NCBI RefSeq assembly: GCF_001708965.1
Contig: NZ_LVJW01000003.1
Coordinates: 1,116,001-1,180,000 of the forward strand
DNA: 64,000 nucleotides
Direction of reading: 5' to 3'
Origin: Candidatus Thiodiazotropha endoloripes
GTDB lineage: Bacteria > Pseudomonadota > Gammaproteobacteria > Chromatiales > Chromatiaceae
Shown: piece by piece, positions 1 through 7,811 of the stretch
Numbering within the stretch: position 1 is the first letter of the stretch
How the letters are laid out: each line of letters begins with the position of its first letter
Made by a program: the position numbers and the translations under genes
The notes under the pieces: model-generated
Seen by the model: only the letters and a program-made list of their open reading frames with translations
Databases searched by the model: none
Told to the model about the DNA's origin: nothing

Positions 1-2
1 GA

Positions 3-557
3 GTGCTCTCATCGATGAAGCAGCAGCGGGTCGCTGCAGCTGATTTGTTGAAGGGACCCGGTACTTCAGCAGGTGTGGATCATAAGGCCATGCTGGCTGA
101 TCTGCATGGGGCGATCTATGCCTCGAGGATCACTGCCTATGCCCAGGGTATGGCATTGATTCGCAGTGCCTCTGATCGCTATCAATGGTCGGTGGACCTG
201 GCGGAAACGGCAAGGATCTGGAAAGGGGGGTGTATTATCAGGGCGCGCCTGCTCGATCCGATCAGAGCTGCCTTTTCCAACGATCCCGAACCGGCTAACC
301 TGATGATTGATTCGGAGATGAGCCATCAACTGCAAGGGCTCCAGGGAGCCTGGCGCCGGGTGACCGGTTTCGCGCTGACAGCCGGTATTCCGCTACCGGT
401 GATGGGAGCCTGCCTCAACTATTTTGACAGTTATCGTACTGAGCGACTGCCGCAAAACCTGATACAGGCACAACGGGATGCCTTTGGTGCGCATACCTAT
501 GAGCGAACCGATCACCCTGATTGGGGATTCGTGCATAGCGAGTGGCTGGATTCGTGA
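3..557 (+). CDS. gnd: 6-phosphogluconate dehydrogenase, C-terminal part (5' end outside window)
   Basis: This is the C-terminal all-helical domain of decarboxylating 6-phosphogluconate dehydrogenase, which oxidises 6-phosphogluconate to ribulose 5-phosphate with NADP in the oxidative pentose phosphate pathway. Visible family signatures are GCIIRA, the run FDSYR..RLPQNLIQAQRD, and the ending FGAHTYER..G-F-H-EW, which align with E. coli Gnd. The frame is open to the left edge, so the gene starts upstream of the window; the 184 residues seen here are roughly the last 40 percent of the enzyme. The cofactor domain is not visible. The next gene converges on it 68 bp away. Confidence 0.93.
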   Translation: MLSSMKQQRVAAADLLKGPGTSAGVDHKAMLADLHGAIYASRITAYAQGMALIRSASDRYQWSVDLAETARIWKGGCIIRARLLDPIRAAFSNDPEPANLMIDSEMSHQLQGLQGAWRRVTGFALTAGIPLPVMGACLNYFDSYRTERLPQNLIQAQRDAFGAHTYERTDHPDWGFVHSEWLDS

Positions 558-624
558 CGGTATTACAATCTGGACATTAGCGGGTTCATTACCACAATTC
601 CGGGTTGTATCGATCAGCAGTGGA

Positions 625-1383
625 TTAGAGATCCTGCCATTCAGTCAGCAGGATACCGGACAAAATGCCGGCGGAACCACCGCCAATAACACCGCCCAAC
701 ATGGCTCCCGGGAGTTCTTCATGAATCGTCTGCAGGACAGCAACCAATGAACCGGCGACCTCATTATCGATCGAACTGATCATGATAAAGAAACTCAGGG
801 TTACAAAGCTGGAGACACCGACTCCAACCATCAGGCCGTCACCTACTGGCGGCAACAAATTGTCATAGAGCTTAATGAACCCCGGCACCAGAAAGACATA
901 CAGTATTCCGGTTAGGGGACACATGATTGATACAATCAGAGCAATCGACACGCCTTCGAAAAAACTTGAAAAGAGCAGGAAACACAAGGAGACAAGCCAA
1001 CCGGCACTGAATCCCGTGAGGGTTTTTGCATCGGCGCGATTGACCCGGGATCCCATTGAGAAAACGCCATACAAGGCCCCCACTATCGCCCCGACCACAG
1101 TTGCAATCATCAAAATGACCGGGAGATTAGCCGGCTTGCCAGCAAGTATGAAATAGAAGATACAGAGTGGTGAGGTGATGATGGTCATTAACACCGCCAG
1201 ACGCATACTGCTATAGATCAATGCACCGAGGGTACCCGAGAGCACCCCGGCAAAAAGGTAAGGATTTATCGGTAGAGACCAGTGTTCGGCAAATGCTGAA
1301 AAGAACACAAACAGCATACCGTACAACAGACCGACAAATGCCCAGATAGCACCTCGAATCAACGCCTCTTTAAATCGTATCAT
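625..1383 (-). CDS. polytopic membrane protein of unknown function
   Basis: A 252-residue protein made almost entirely of hydrophobic helices; about seven or eight membrane segments can be counted, with glycine-rich stretches (GALIGALYG-like and GGVIGGGSAG) in several. I do not recognise the family and see no catalytic motif, so transporter, sensor and structural roles all remain open. The ATG at 1383 has no clear Shine-Dalgarno sequence. It converges with gnd and lies just downstream of another small membrane protein on the same strand (117 bp gap), so the two could be cotranscribed. Confidence 0.6.
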   Translation of the reverse strand: MIRFKEALIRGAIWAFVGLLYGMLFVFFSAFAEHWSLPINPYLFAGVLSGTLGALIYSSMRLAVLMTIITSPLCIFYFILAGKPANLPVILMIATVVGAIVGALYGVFSMGSRVNRADAKTLTGFSAGWLVSLCFLLFSSFFEGVSIALIVSIMCPLTGILYVFLVPGFIKLYDNLLPPVGDGLMVGVGVSSFVTLSFFIMISSIDNEVAGSLVAVLQTIHEELPGAMLGGVIGGGSAGILSGILLTEWQDL

Positions 1384-1500
1384 TGTGAAACTGTCGTGTT
1401 GTGTGACCAGTGGGTTACAAATTGCGGACTATGAATGTGTACACAAATCATGTCGTGTCAGGGAGCCTATCAATAATAAGCGGCCAGGTTTGAAAAACTG

Positions 1501-1872
1501 TTAACGCTCACTGTCGACGCTATTTTCAGGATAGAGCCTTTTTTCATCCTGAAGGCTCAACCAGCCTTTAGCTATACGATAGATCAACCATACAGCATTA
1601 ACAAACAGAATGACGTAACCTATTAAAATCACAGTGGTTATGAATCCGATGATTGACCACAAAAGGACAAACCAGAAGGTTCGGATCTGCCATCGGAAGT
1701 GAGATTCCAGCCAGGTGCCTTTGACATCATCCCGTTTGACATAGTTGATGATGACACCGATCAGGAGGGTAATCACAAACAGGAAGGAGGCGGCTTGCAG
1801 GGCGTATACACCAACGGTCAGTGTTACTTCCCGCTCCAGGTTCTGATGTTGATCTTGAATGGGAGTGTTCAT
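1501..1872 (-). CDS. small membrane protein, DUF4870-like
   Basis: A 123-residue protein with three predicted membrane helices (around residues 20-45, 65-90 and 85-105) and hydrophilic ends. The pattern of a first helix followed by H-x-x-x-Q-I-R-T-F-W and a second long helix resembles DUF4870/Tic20-like small membrane proteins common in gammaproteobacteria. Function is unknown. The start is the ATG at 1872. It is followed on the same strand by the larger membrane protein at 625-1383. Confidence 0.6.
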   Translation of the reverse strand: MNTPIQDQHQNLEREVTLTVGVYALQAASFLFVITLLIGVIINYVKRDDVKGTWLESHFRWQIRTFWFVLLWSIIGFITTVILIGYVILFVNAVWLIYRIAKGWLSLQDEKRLYPENSVDSER

Positions 1873-2071
1873 GTTTGAAGGTTCGCTTCAGTGATCATGA
1901 CTCGTTACCGGCAAGGTTGAGTTTGAAGTCACCATTGTACAACAGATTCATCGGTTGGGATCGAATGGATTGTTGATTTCAGTCCCGAATGGGTTATGTA
2001 GCATTTGCTACTGAAAGCCTGCTCAGGTTTGGGTAATTTCTATCACCGGTAAACAGTAAAGGTGATTAGAA

Positions 2072-2377
2072 ATGAAACCCATGAAATTCTTTATCGATAC
2101 CCACAGTCAGGAAAGCGAAACATTCCCGGCTGCTCTGACTCAGCAGCAGTTCGAGGTTTTTTACACTCGTTATGAGCAGGCCTGCATGGATGAGGATGTG
2201 GTACCACTGCGTATCCATTTGAACTATGAGGATGCCCGGGCCTTCTGTTTCACGATGGCGCCGGATGCCGAGGCTGTTGAAAGGGCTCACGAGAAGGTCG
2301 GATTACCTTTCGACTCCATTACCGAAGTTAAAACGGTGACTCCGGGTGATACCTTTTTTCAACGACGCGAGGCATGA
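2072..2377 (+). CDS. DUF4242 (SCO4226-like, nickel-binding fold) family protein
   Basis: A 101-residue soluble protein whose second half fits the small ferredoxin-like DUF4242 fold: a strand (VPLRIHLNY), then the segment ARAFCFTMAPDAEAVERAH, and the ending PFDSITEVKTV. Members related to Streptomyces SCO4226 bind nickel; whether this one does is not shown. ATG at 2072 follows a weak GGTGATTAG leader. It stands alone, with a roughly 200 bp gap on each side. Confidence 0.65.
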   Translation: MKPMKFFIDTHSQESETFPAALTQQQFEVFYTRYEQACMDEDVVPLRIHLNYEDARAFCFTMAPDAEAVERAHEKVGLPFDSITEVKTVTPGDTFFQRREA

Positions 2378-2571
2378 GTCGGAAACTTGTTGCCGATTCA
2401 CACAGCATCTAGATTGCAGGGCATCCCATTCGAGCGAGCGGCTAGCAGGGATCTGTGGTCTGAGCATTTAGATCGGTAATCACTCGACTCATATCGGGTA
2501 TTGCCTCTATCCCCACTGCCAGGCAGTCGTCTGGTGGTGGGGCAGTAGTTACAGGACAAGGGGGTGAGCTG

Positions 2572-3966
2572 ATGTTGAATCTCACAATAATGAATTTTTT
2601 GAGTGTGGCGCTGATTGCGTTGGTGGTTGGACTGGCGGTGCTGTTCACCATGGTGCGTTACGATCTTGGACCTAAAGGTCGGCTGGCAAAGAGTGGGCAG
2701 TGGTTTCTGGCGACCGCATTGGGTACAGGGATTTTGTCACTGGCTGTCAAATTGATGATAATTCTCACGGTTACCAATTTCCCCGGTACTGTGATCGAGC
2801 CTTTCATTGAACAGCCCGATGTGGAGCCTGTCGTCTCTGAGTATGATCCACTGCTTGGGATTCCGGCCTCAAAACGATTTCTCTGGCAATCACTGGATTC
2901 ACAACCAATAGCAGCTAATCAGGTAGCGAGGAGCTCGTCCCCCTATGTCTGGCAGACCCTGCCGGATCAGGTGCCGGCACCGGAAAACAATCCAATGACC
3001 AGTGAGAAAGTCGTGTTGGGTAAAAGACTCTTCTTCGATAAGAATCTCTCCTGGGACAGGACACTCTCATGCAGCTCCTGTCATGATGTGCTCGGTGGCA
3101 GCGGGGATGACGGACTGCCGACATCGCGGGGCATCAACAATCAACTTGGTGGGCGAAATGCGCCAACTGTCTGGAATGCCGCGTTTCAATCAGTGCTGTT
3201 CTGGGATGGCCGAGCCGCTTCCCTGGAGGAGCAGGCGAAAGGTCCACTGATCAATCCGATCGAGATGGGTATGCCCTCCTGGGAAGAGGTCGTACAACGG
3301 ATACTGGACGACCCAGCCTATGTGCCCCTGTTTGCCGATGCCTTCGGTGCCGATACAGCAATCGATATCGAGCGGATTGCAGAGGCAATCGCCAGCTATG
3401 AAAGGACCTTGATCACTCCGGATGCACCATATGATCGTTTTGTGCGCGGTGATCTGGATGCACTCTCGGCGCAGCAGTTACGGGGTATGGCATCATTCCA
3501 GACCCTGGGTTGCGTCAACTGCCACTTTGGCCCCAACTTCAGTGGCGCCAGTCTGTTTGATTCACGGGCTCCATTGCGAATTTTTCCAATCTATCCGACT
3601 CCATTTGAGCAACAGTATGAGTTGACCCGGGATACCGGCGCCGCCATGGCGGGGAGCGGTCGCGGCAGCTGGCGGGTGCCATCTCTGCGTAACGTTGCCT
3701 TGACCGGCCCGTGGTTGCATAACGGTTCAGTGAGTGAACTCAAAGAGGTGGTGCGGATCATGTCCAGTGTTCAGCTGGGACATACCGGCCGCTATCTGGT
3801 CTGGTCGGACGATCATAAAGTCATGACCAAACTCGATCGCCCGGCCTTGAGTGATGGGGAGATCGAGGATATTGTCGCTTTTCTGCAATCGCTCAGCAGC
3901 GATATGCTTCTCGAACGTATTAAGCTGGCAAAAGGCAGCACCGATCAGGCCATAGTGGCCCATTGA
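2572..3966 (+). CDS. membrane-anchored di-heme cytochrome c peroxidase (MauG/CcpA family)
   Basis: This 464-residue protein carries two CXXCH heme c sites, CSSCH (about residue 166) and CVNCH (about residue 316), in the arrangement of bacterial di-heme peroxidases, with the typical 'GRRNAP'-like GGRNAPT, FWDGR and LRNVALTGPWLHNG blocks. Such enzymes reduce hydrogen peroxide in the periplasm or, in the MauG branch, carry out oxidative protein modification. Unlike classical CcpA it has two N-terminal hydrophobic segments (residues 4-27 and 44-65), so it is probably membrane-anchored. The ATG at 2572 follows GGGGTGAG. A Crp/Fnr-type regulator follows in the same direction, which suggests redox-linked control but does not prove it. 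Confidence 0.85.
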   Translation: MLNLTIMNFLSVALIALVVGLAVLFTMVRYDLGPKGRLAKSGQWFLATALGTGILSLAVKLMIILTVTNFPGTVIEPFIEQPDVEPVVSEYDPLLGIPASKRFLWQSLDSQPIAANQVARSSSPYVWQTLPDQVPAPENNPMTSEKVVLGKRLFFDKNLSWDRTLSCSSCHDVLGGSGDDGLPTSRGINNQLGGRNAPTVWNAAFQSVLFWDGRAASLEEQAKGPLINPIEMGMPSWEEVVQRILDDPAYVPLFADAFGADTAIDIERIAEAIASYERTLITPDAPYDRFVRGDLDALSAQQLRGMASFQTLGCVNCHFGPNFSGASLFDSRAPLRIFPIYPTPFEQQYELTRDTGAAMAGSGRGSWRVPSLRNVALTGPWLHNGSVSELKEVVRIMSSVQLGHTGRYLVWSDDHKVMTKLDRPALSDGEIEDIVAFLQSLSSDMLLERIKLAKGSTDQAIVAH

Positions 3967-4063
3967 GTGTTGTCCGGGGGCTATTCGATCCACTGAACCG
4001 GCTGACCAGCTTCGTGGTATGGCTGCTTTTTGCCCGGTCCCTTTGCATGGGTTAACATTTCCT

Positions 4064-4098
4064 ACCGCTGGTCTGATGATACAGGCCGGCGGTTTTGT
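4064..4098 (+). terminator. possible intrinsic terminator after the di-heme peroxidase gene
   Basis: ACCGCTGG (4064-4071) can pair with CCGGCGGT (4086-4093), with one G-U pair and a 14-nt loop, followed by TTTTGTGTT. It ends about 25 bp before the proposed GTG start of the downstream regulator, so it could also act in that gene's leader. Confidence 0.35.
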
Positions 4099-4122
4099 GT
4101 TCTCAGAAGCAAAGGAGTCGCA

Positions 4123-4770
4123 GTGACTGAAACATTTCTCGACCTCACACCATCCGGTCAGAAGCTGTTTGAAAACGGTGTCGTGCGAAAATGTTTTTCT
4201 AAGCCTACATCGGTGATTCACAAAGGACAGGCCGTATCCGGCGCCTATCTGGTCACCCAGGGCCGTCTGCGGGTCTTCACCTACACCCCCCAGGGGAGTG
4301 AGGCGACACTCTATTTTCTGGACCCTGGAGAGACCTGTGTGTTGGCGCTGAACTGTCTGTTCAATGATCTCCGCTATCCGGCCTGGGTCGAAACCGATGG
4401 GGATACCCAGGTGGATGTGATTCCTGGCGCACTCTATCGCAAACTGTTCGAAGGTGAATCGACGGTTCAGAATCTGACGGTGAAGGCGTTATCCTCCCTG
4501 GTGTTCCGCCTGATGGAGGAGTTGGAGCAGGTGCATGCCTGCAACCTGGATCAGCGTCTGGCCAACTTTATTCTCAGTAATGCTTCGGAAGAGGGCGTGC
4601 TGCGCATGACCCAGCAGTCTCTGGGAGGACATCTGGGTACCACCCGTGAGGTGATTGCCCGTCTGATGCAGGGGTTCGTGGCTGAAGGGGCTGTGGAGAC
4701 CCGGCGAGGCGCCGTGATCGTAACCGATGCCGCCAAGCTGGCGAAGCTGATCGAGCCGACAACACTCTAG
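4123..4770 (+). CDS. Crp/Fnr family transcriptional regulator
   Basis: A 215-residue regulator with an N-terminal cyclic-nucleotide-binding-like beta barrel (residues about 20-130) and a C-terminal winged helix-turn-helix with the recognition helix LGTTREVIARLMQGF. The GTG at 4123 is chosen because AAAGGAG lies directly upstream; an earlier in-frame start would add 31 unlikely residues. Cysteines at NCLF and in the CVLALNC segment are present, but the N-terminal four-cysteine cluster of true FNR is not. It is therefore more like the Crp/CooA/Dnr-type branch sensing an unknown ligand. The adjacent di-heme peroxidase is a plausible target. Confidence 0.85.
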   Translation: MTETFLDLTPSGQKLFENGVVRKCFSKPTSVIHKGQAVSGAYLVTQGRLRVFTYTPQGSEATLYFLDPGETCVLALNCLFNDLRYPAWVETDGDTQVDVIPGALYRKLFEGESTVQNLTVKALSSLVFRLMEELEQVHACNLDQRLANFILSNASEEGVLRMTQQSLGGHLGTTREVIARLMQGFVAEGAVETRRGAVIVTDAAKLAKLIEPTTL

Positions 4771-4924
4771 TGGCCACTCGGGTAGTCAACCAGGAGCACA
4801 TTTATCGCCAACTGGTTTATTATTCACTTATGCGATGAAGCGAAAGCCCACACCCTTAGCTCTGTCGGTTATGAGATCACTCTGGCTGAGCTGCTACATT
4901 CGGAACTAACAGGCCACAATTCCA

Positions 4925-6139
4925 TTGGATGATCCGTTGACCAGCTACACCAAGATTCGGGTGACACGCTCGATTACCATTCCTGATCCGATCAAGATCA
5001 GTCGTTATCGACGGCTACCGGAACTGGGCCCAAGAGTGCTTTTTTTCAGTGGCGGTACCGCGCTGAACAGTGTGAGCCGGGTACTGAAAAACTACACTCA
5101 CAACTCGATCCATCTGGTCACCCCGTTTGATTCCGGGGGAAGTTCGGCAAAGTTGCGTAAAGCCTTCAACATGCCATCGATCGGAGACCTGCGCAGTCGC
5201 TTGATGGCCTTGGCCGATGAGAGCGTGACCGGTCATCCTGAGATCTACAAGCTCTTTACCTACCGGTTTCCAACCGATCTCAAACGGGCTGAGTTGCTCA
5301 AACAACTGGAGATGATGATCCGAGGCCGTCATCCGATGATCGATTCGGTGTCGAATCCCATGCGCCGTATCATCCGTAACCTGCTTGGCTGTTTCTACGA
5401 TGCCATGCCGGTTGATTTCAATCTCAATGGAGCGAGTATCGGCAACCTGATTCTGACCGGGGGTTATCTGAACAATCATGAGCATCTCGATCCGGTTATC
5501 TTTCTGTTTGAGAAGCTGGTTGGCGTACAGGGGACCGTACGCGCCATCGTCAATGCGGACTACCATCTGGCAGCTGAACTGGCGGATGGTCAGCGGGTGA
5601 TCGGACAGCATCTGCTGACCGGCAAAGAGGTGGCTCCGCTGGCGTCGAATGTTACCGATCTGTTCCTGTCGAAATCCCTTGATGACTATCAGCCGGTCAG
5701 GGTCAAGCTGCGTAAAAAGAATCAGCGGTTGATCGAGCAGGCTGAGCTGATCTGCTATCCACCGGGTAGTTTTTATTCGAGTCTGATTGCCAATCTGTTA
5801 CCACAAGGGGTTGGCGCCTCGATTACAGCCAACGACTGTCCAAAAGTGTTCGTACCCAATCAGGGGGATGATCCTGAACAGATCGACATGAGCCTCAATC
5901 AGAGTCTGCAGCAATTGATGCGATACCTGCAGGCCGGTACTTCCCAAACAGCAGAACCCGAGCGACTGCTGAATTTTGTCTTACTCGACAGCAGGCACGG
6001 CACAGTGAGTGCTGATCAAAAGCATGAGTTGTGGAAAGCCTGGGGTATACAGTTGATCGATGTACCTCTGATCACCCCGGAGAGTGCCCCCAACTACGAT
6101 GCCAATCTGCTGGTATCCGCTCTGCTCTCTCTGGCATGA
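4925..6139 (+). CDS. CofD/YvcK-like protein (GAK-system CofD-related branch)
   Basis: A 404-residue protein of the CofD (2-phospho-L-lactate transferase-like)/YvcK superfamily. Seen are the N-terminal nucleotide-binding loop FFSGGTALNSVSRVL, the switch segment VTPFDSGGSSAKLR, GNLILTGGYL, and the C-terminal CYPPGSFYSSLIANLLP. The long form and the sequence 'FDSGGSSAKLRKAFNMPSIGD' region (about residues 69-90) fit the CofD-related proteins described beside an ATP-grasp enzyme in the 'GAK' system. No ATP-grasp partner is visible here. No F420 synthesis genes are nearby, so a role in F420 is unlikely; a YvcK-like role in metabolism or envelope control is possible. The start is a TTG with a poor ribosome site, so it is uncertain. 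Confidence 0.75.
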   Translation: MDDPLTSYTKIRVTRSITIPDPIKISRYRRLPELGPRVLFFSGGTALNSVSRVLKNYTHNSIHLVTPFDSGGSSAKLRKAFNMPSIGDLRSRLMALADESVTGHPEIYKLFTYRFPTDLKRAELLKQLEMMIRGRHPMIDSVSNPMRRIIRNLLGCFYDAMPVDFNLNGASIGNLILTGGYLNNHEHLDPVIFLFEKLVGVQGTVRAIVNADYHLAAELADGQRVIGQHLLTGKEVAPLASNVTDLFLSKSLDDYQPVRVKLRKKNQRLIEQAELICYPPGSFYSSLIANLLPQGVGASITANDCPKVFVPNQGDDPEQIDMSLNQSLQQLMRYLQAGTSQTAEPERLLNFVLLDSRHGTVSADQKHELWKAWGIQLIDVPLITPESAPNYDANLLVSALLSLA

Positions 6140-6457
6140 GGTGGGATATCAGCTTCCCTCTTCACGGAAAACGCAACGAAATCCTCCAATCAGTCTGAGC
6201 CGATTCGAAGCTGTGGCACTCTATTCGTCATCTCCGGTCGATGCGATCTGTTTTGGCTGAGATGTGGCAGATTGTGACTTGTTTTGAGGTTGGTTAAATT
6301 AAAACATAGTCCAGTTTATAAGCTATAAAGTGTAGGAGGGTCGAAGCCGGATATGATCCTCAGGGGGAATTTAAACGACCAGCCAACTGGGTCAACCAAA
6401 GCTTGACAGAGACTTTTCAGGGGCTGGTGTCCGCTCGCATTTGCAGGTACTTATTAA
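6140..6457. other. 318-bp intergenic region, probable desaturase promoter region
   Basis: No coding sequence is supported here. It is AT-rich around 6290-6330 and holds a small palindrome TTTATA-AGC-TATAAA at 6315-6329, which could be an operator for the desaturase gene downstream. An AGGAGG at 6334-6339 is followed only by a 17-codon ORF with poor spacing. Confidence 0.35.
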
Positions 6458-7639
6458 ATGATTTTCAATGGGTTGTTTGATCTATCTCTACTTGAATATA
6501 TTTTCCTGACACTGGGTCTTACCCACATCACAATTGTTTCGGTTACGGTGTTTCTTCATCGTCACCAGGCTCATAAAGCGCTCACTCTGCACCCGGTGAT
6601 CAGCCATTTTTTCCGATTCTGGCTCTGGTTGACCACCGGTATGGTGACCCGGGAGTGGGTGGCCATTCACCGGAAACACCATGCAAAGTGTGAAACCGAG
6701 AGTGATCCTCACAGTCCGCAGACCAGGGGGCTGAGTACGGTGTTGTGGCGGGGGGCTGAACTCTATAAACAGGAAGCATCCAATCAGGAGACATTGGAAC
6801 GTTTTGGCAAAGGAACCCCGGATGACTGGATCGAACGGAAACTCTACCAACCCCATAACTTTTTGGGCATCAGCCTGTTGCTGCTGGTGGAGTTGATTCT
6901 GTTGGGTCCGGCGGGAATCACCGTCTGGGCGTTACAGATGATCTGGATCCCATTCTGGGCAGCGGGGGTGATCAACGGCATAGGCCACTTCTGGGGATAC
7001 CGGAATTTTGAAATCCCCAACACCTCAACCAATATCGTTCCCTGGGGCATTCTGATCGGAGGTGAAGAGCTGCATAACAACCACCATGCGTTTGGCAGTT
7101 CAGCCAAGTTGTCCAATCGCTGGTTCGAGTTCGATCTGGGCTGGTTCTATATCAAACTCTTCGCCTATCTGCGTTTGGCGAAGGTACTCAAGGTGGCCCC
7201 CAAAAGGGCCTTTGTTGCGGAGCGGCCGCAACTTGACCTGGATGCCATCAAAGCCTTGACTGTGAATCGGTTGCAGCTTTTCAGTGACTATCGACGTCGG
7301 GTTCTGAAACCGGTGTTTCGCGCCGAGATTCGCCAGGCGGACAAACCTTTGCGACGGCTCTACCGAAATGCACTGCGTCTGGTTCGACGGGATGCGATGT
7401 TGTTATCTGACAATGATCGCCAGCAACTACGGGATATTCTTGATCACAACAGTGCACTGGACAATGTCTATCAGTTTAAACTGCGACTGCAAAAGATCTG
7501 GGAGCAGCAGGCATCGAGCCATGAGAAGCGTCTCGAAGCGCTCAGTCAATGGTGCGCTCAGGCAGAAGCAAGCGGTGTGGAGGCACTGCAGGAGTTTGCG
7601 GCTTTCCTGCGTCGCTACAGTATGACGCCGGTGCGGTGA
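6458..7639 (+). CDS. acyl-CoA/acyl-lipid delta-9-type fatty acid desaturase
   Basis: An integral membrane di-iron desaturase that introduces a double bond into fatty acyl chains. The three histidine boxes are visible: HRHQAHKAL (near residue 34), HRKHHAKCE (near 71) and HNNHHAFG (near 209), separated by hydrophobic segments as in the DesC/Ole1 family. The desaturase core ends near residue 265. The remaining 125 residues are helical, charged and not part of the usual core, and are of unknown role. ATG at 6458 has no strong Shine-Dalgarno. The gene is monocistronic and converges with valS. Confidence 0.88.
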   Translation: MIFNGLFDLSLLEYIFLTLGLTHITIVSVTVFLHRHQAHKALTLHPVISHFFRFWLWLTTGMVTREWVAIHRKHHAKCETESDPHSPQTRGLSTVLWRGAELYKQEASNQETLERFGKGTPDDWIERKLYQPHNFLGISLLLLVELILLGPAGITVWALQMIWIPFWAAGVINGIGHFWGYRNFEIPNTSTNIVPWGILIGGEELHNNHHAFGSSAKLSNRWFEFDLGWFYIKLFAYLRLAKVLKVAPKRAFVAERPQLDLDAIKALTVNRLQLFSDYRRRVLKPVFRAEIRQADKPLRRLYRNALRLVRRDAMLLSDNDRQQLRDILDHNSALDNVYQFKLRLQKIWEQQASSHEKRLEALSQWCAQAEASGVEALQEFAAFLRRYSMTPVR

Positions 7640-7712
7640 GTGATTGATCAACCGTGCATGGTCGCTGCTCACTTCACCGCTAAAAACTTGCTATTGGAAA
7701 AGACGATTCAGT

Positions 7713-7790
7713 CCGCAAATGAACGCAAATAAGAGTCGCAAACTAAAATAGTGTTTGCGGCCATTAGCGGTGATTTGCGTTCATCCGCGG
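7713..7790. repeat. nested inverted repeat between convergent desaturase and valS genes
   Basis: An outer 18-bp inverted repeat (7713-7730 with 7773-7790, two mismatches; core ATGAACGCAAAT) encloses an inner perfect 7-bp stem CGCAAAC (7737-7743)/GTTTGCG (7753-7759). The element could fold into a long cruciform or RNA hairpin and may serve as a bidirectional terminator. It looks like a REP-type intergenic repeat. Confidence 0.6.
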
Positions 7791-7811
7791 TTATAAAGTG
7801 TTTCTCGTAGA

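Noticed and set aside
1936-1941. Single TGTACA hexamers at 1436, 1936 and 22888
   Set aside because: A lone hexamer is expected about once per 4 kb; no second half-site at 3-4 bp is present, unlike the three proposed operators.
6353-6406. A 17-codon leader-like ORF after AGGAGG upstream of the desaturase
   Set aside because: Spacing to the Shine-Dalgarno is 13 bases and the peptide shows no regulatory residues or conserved feature.
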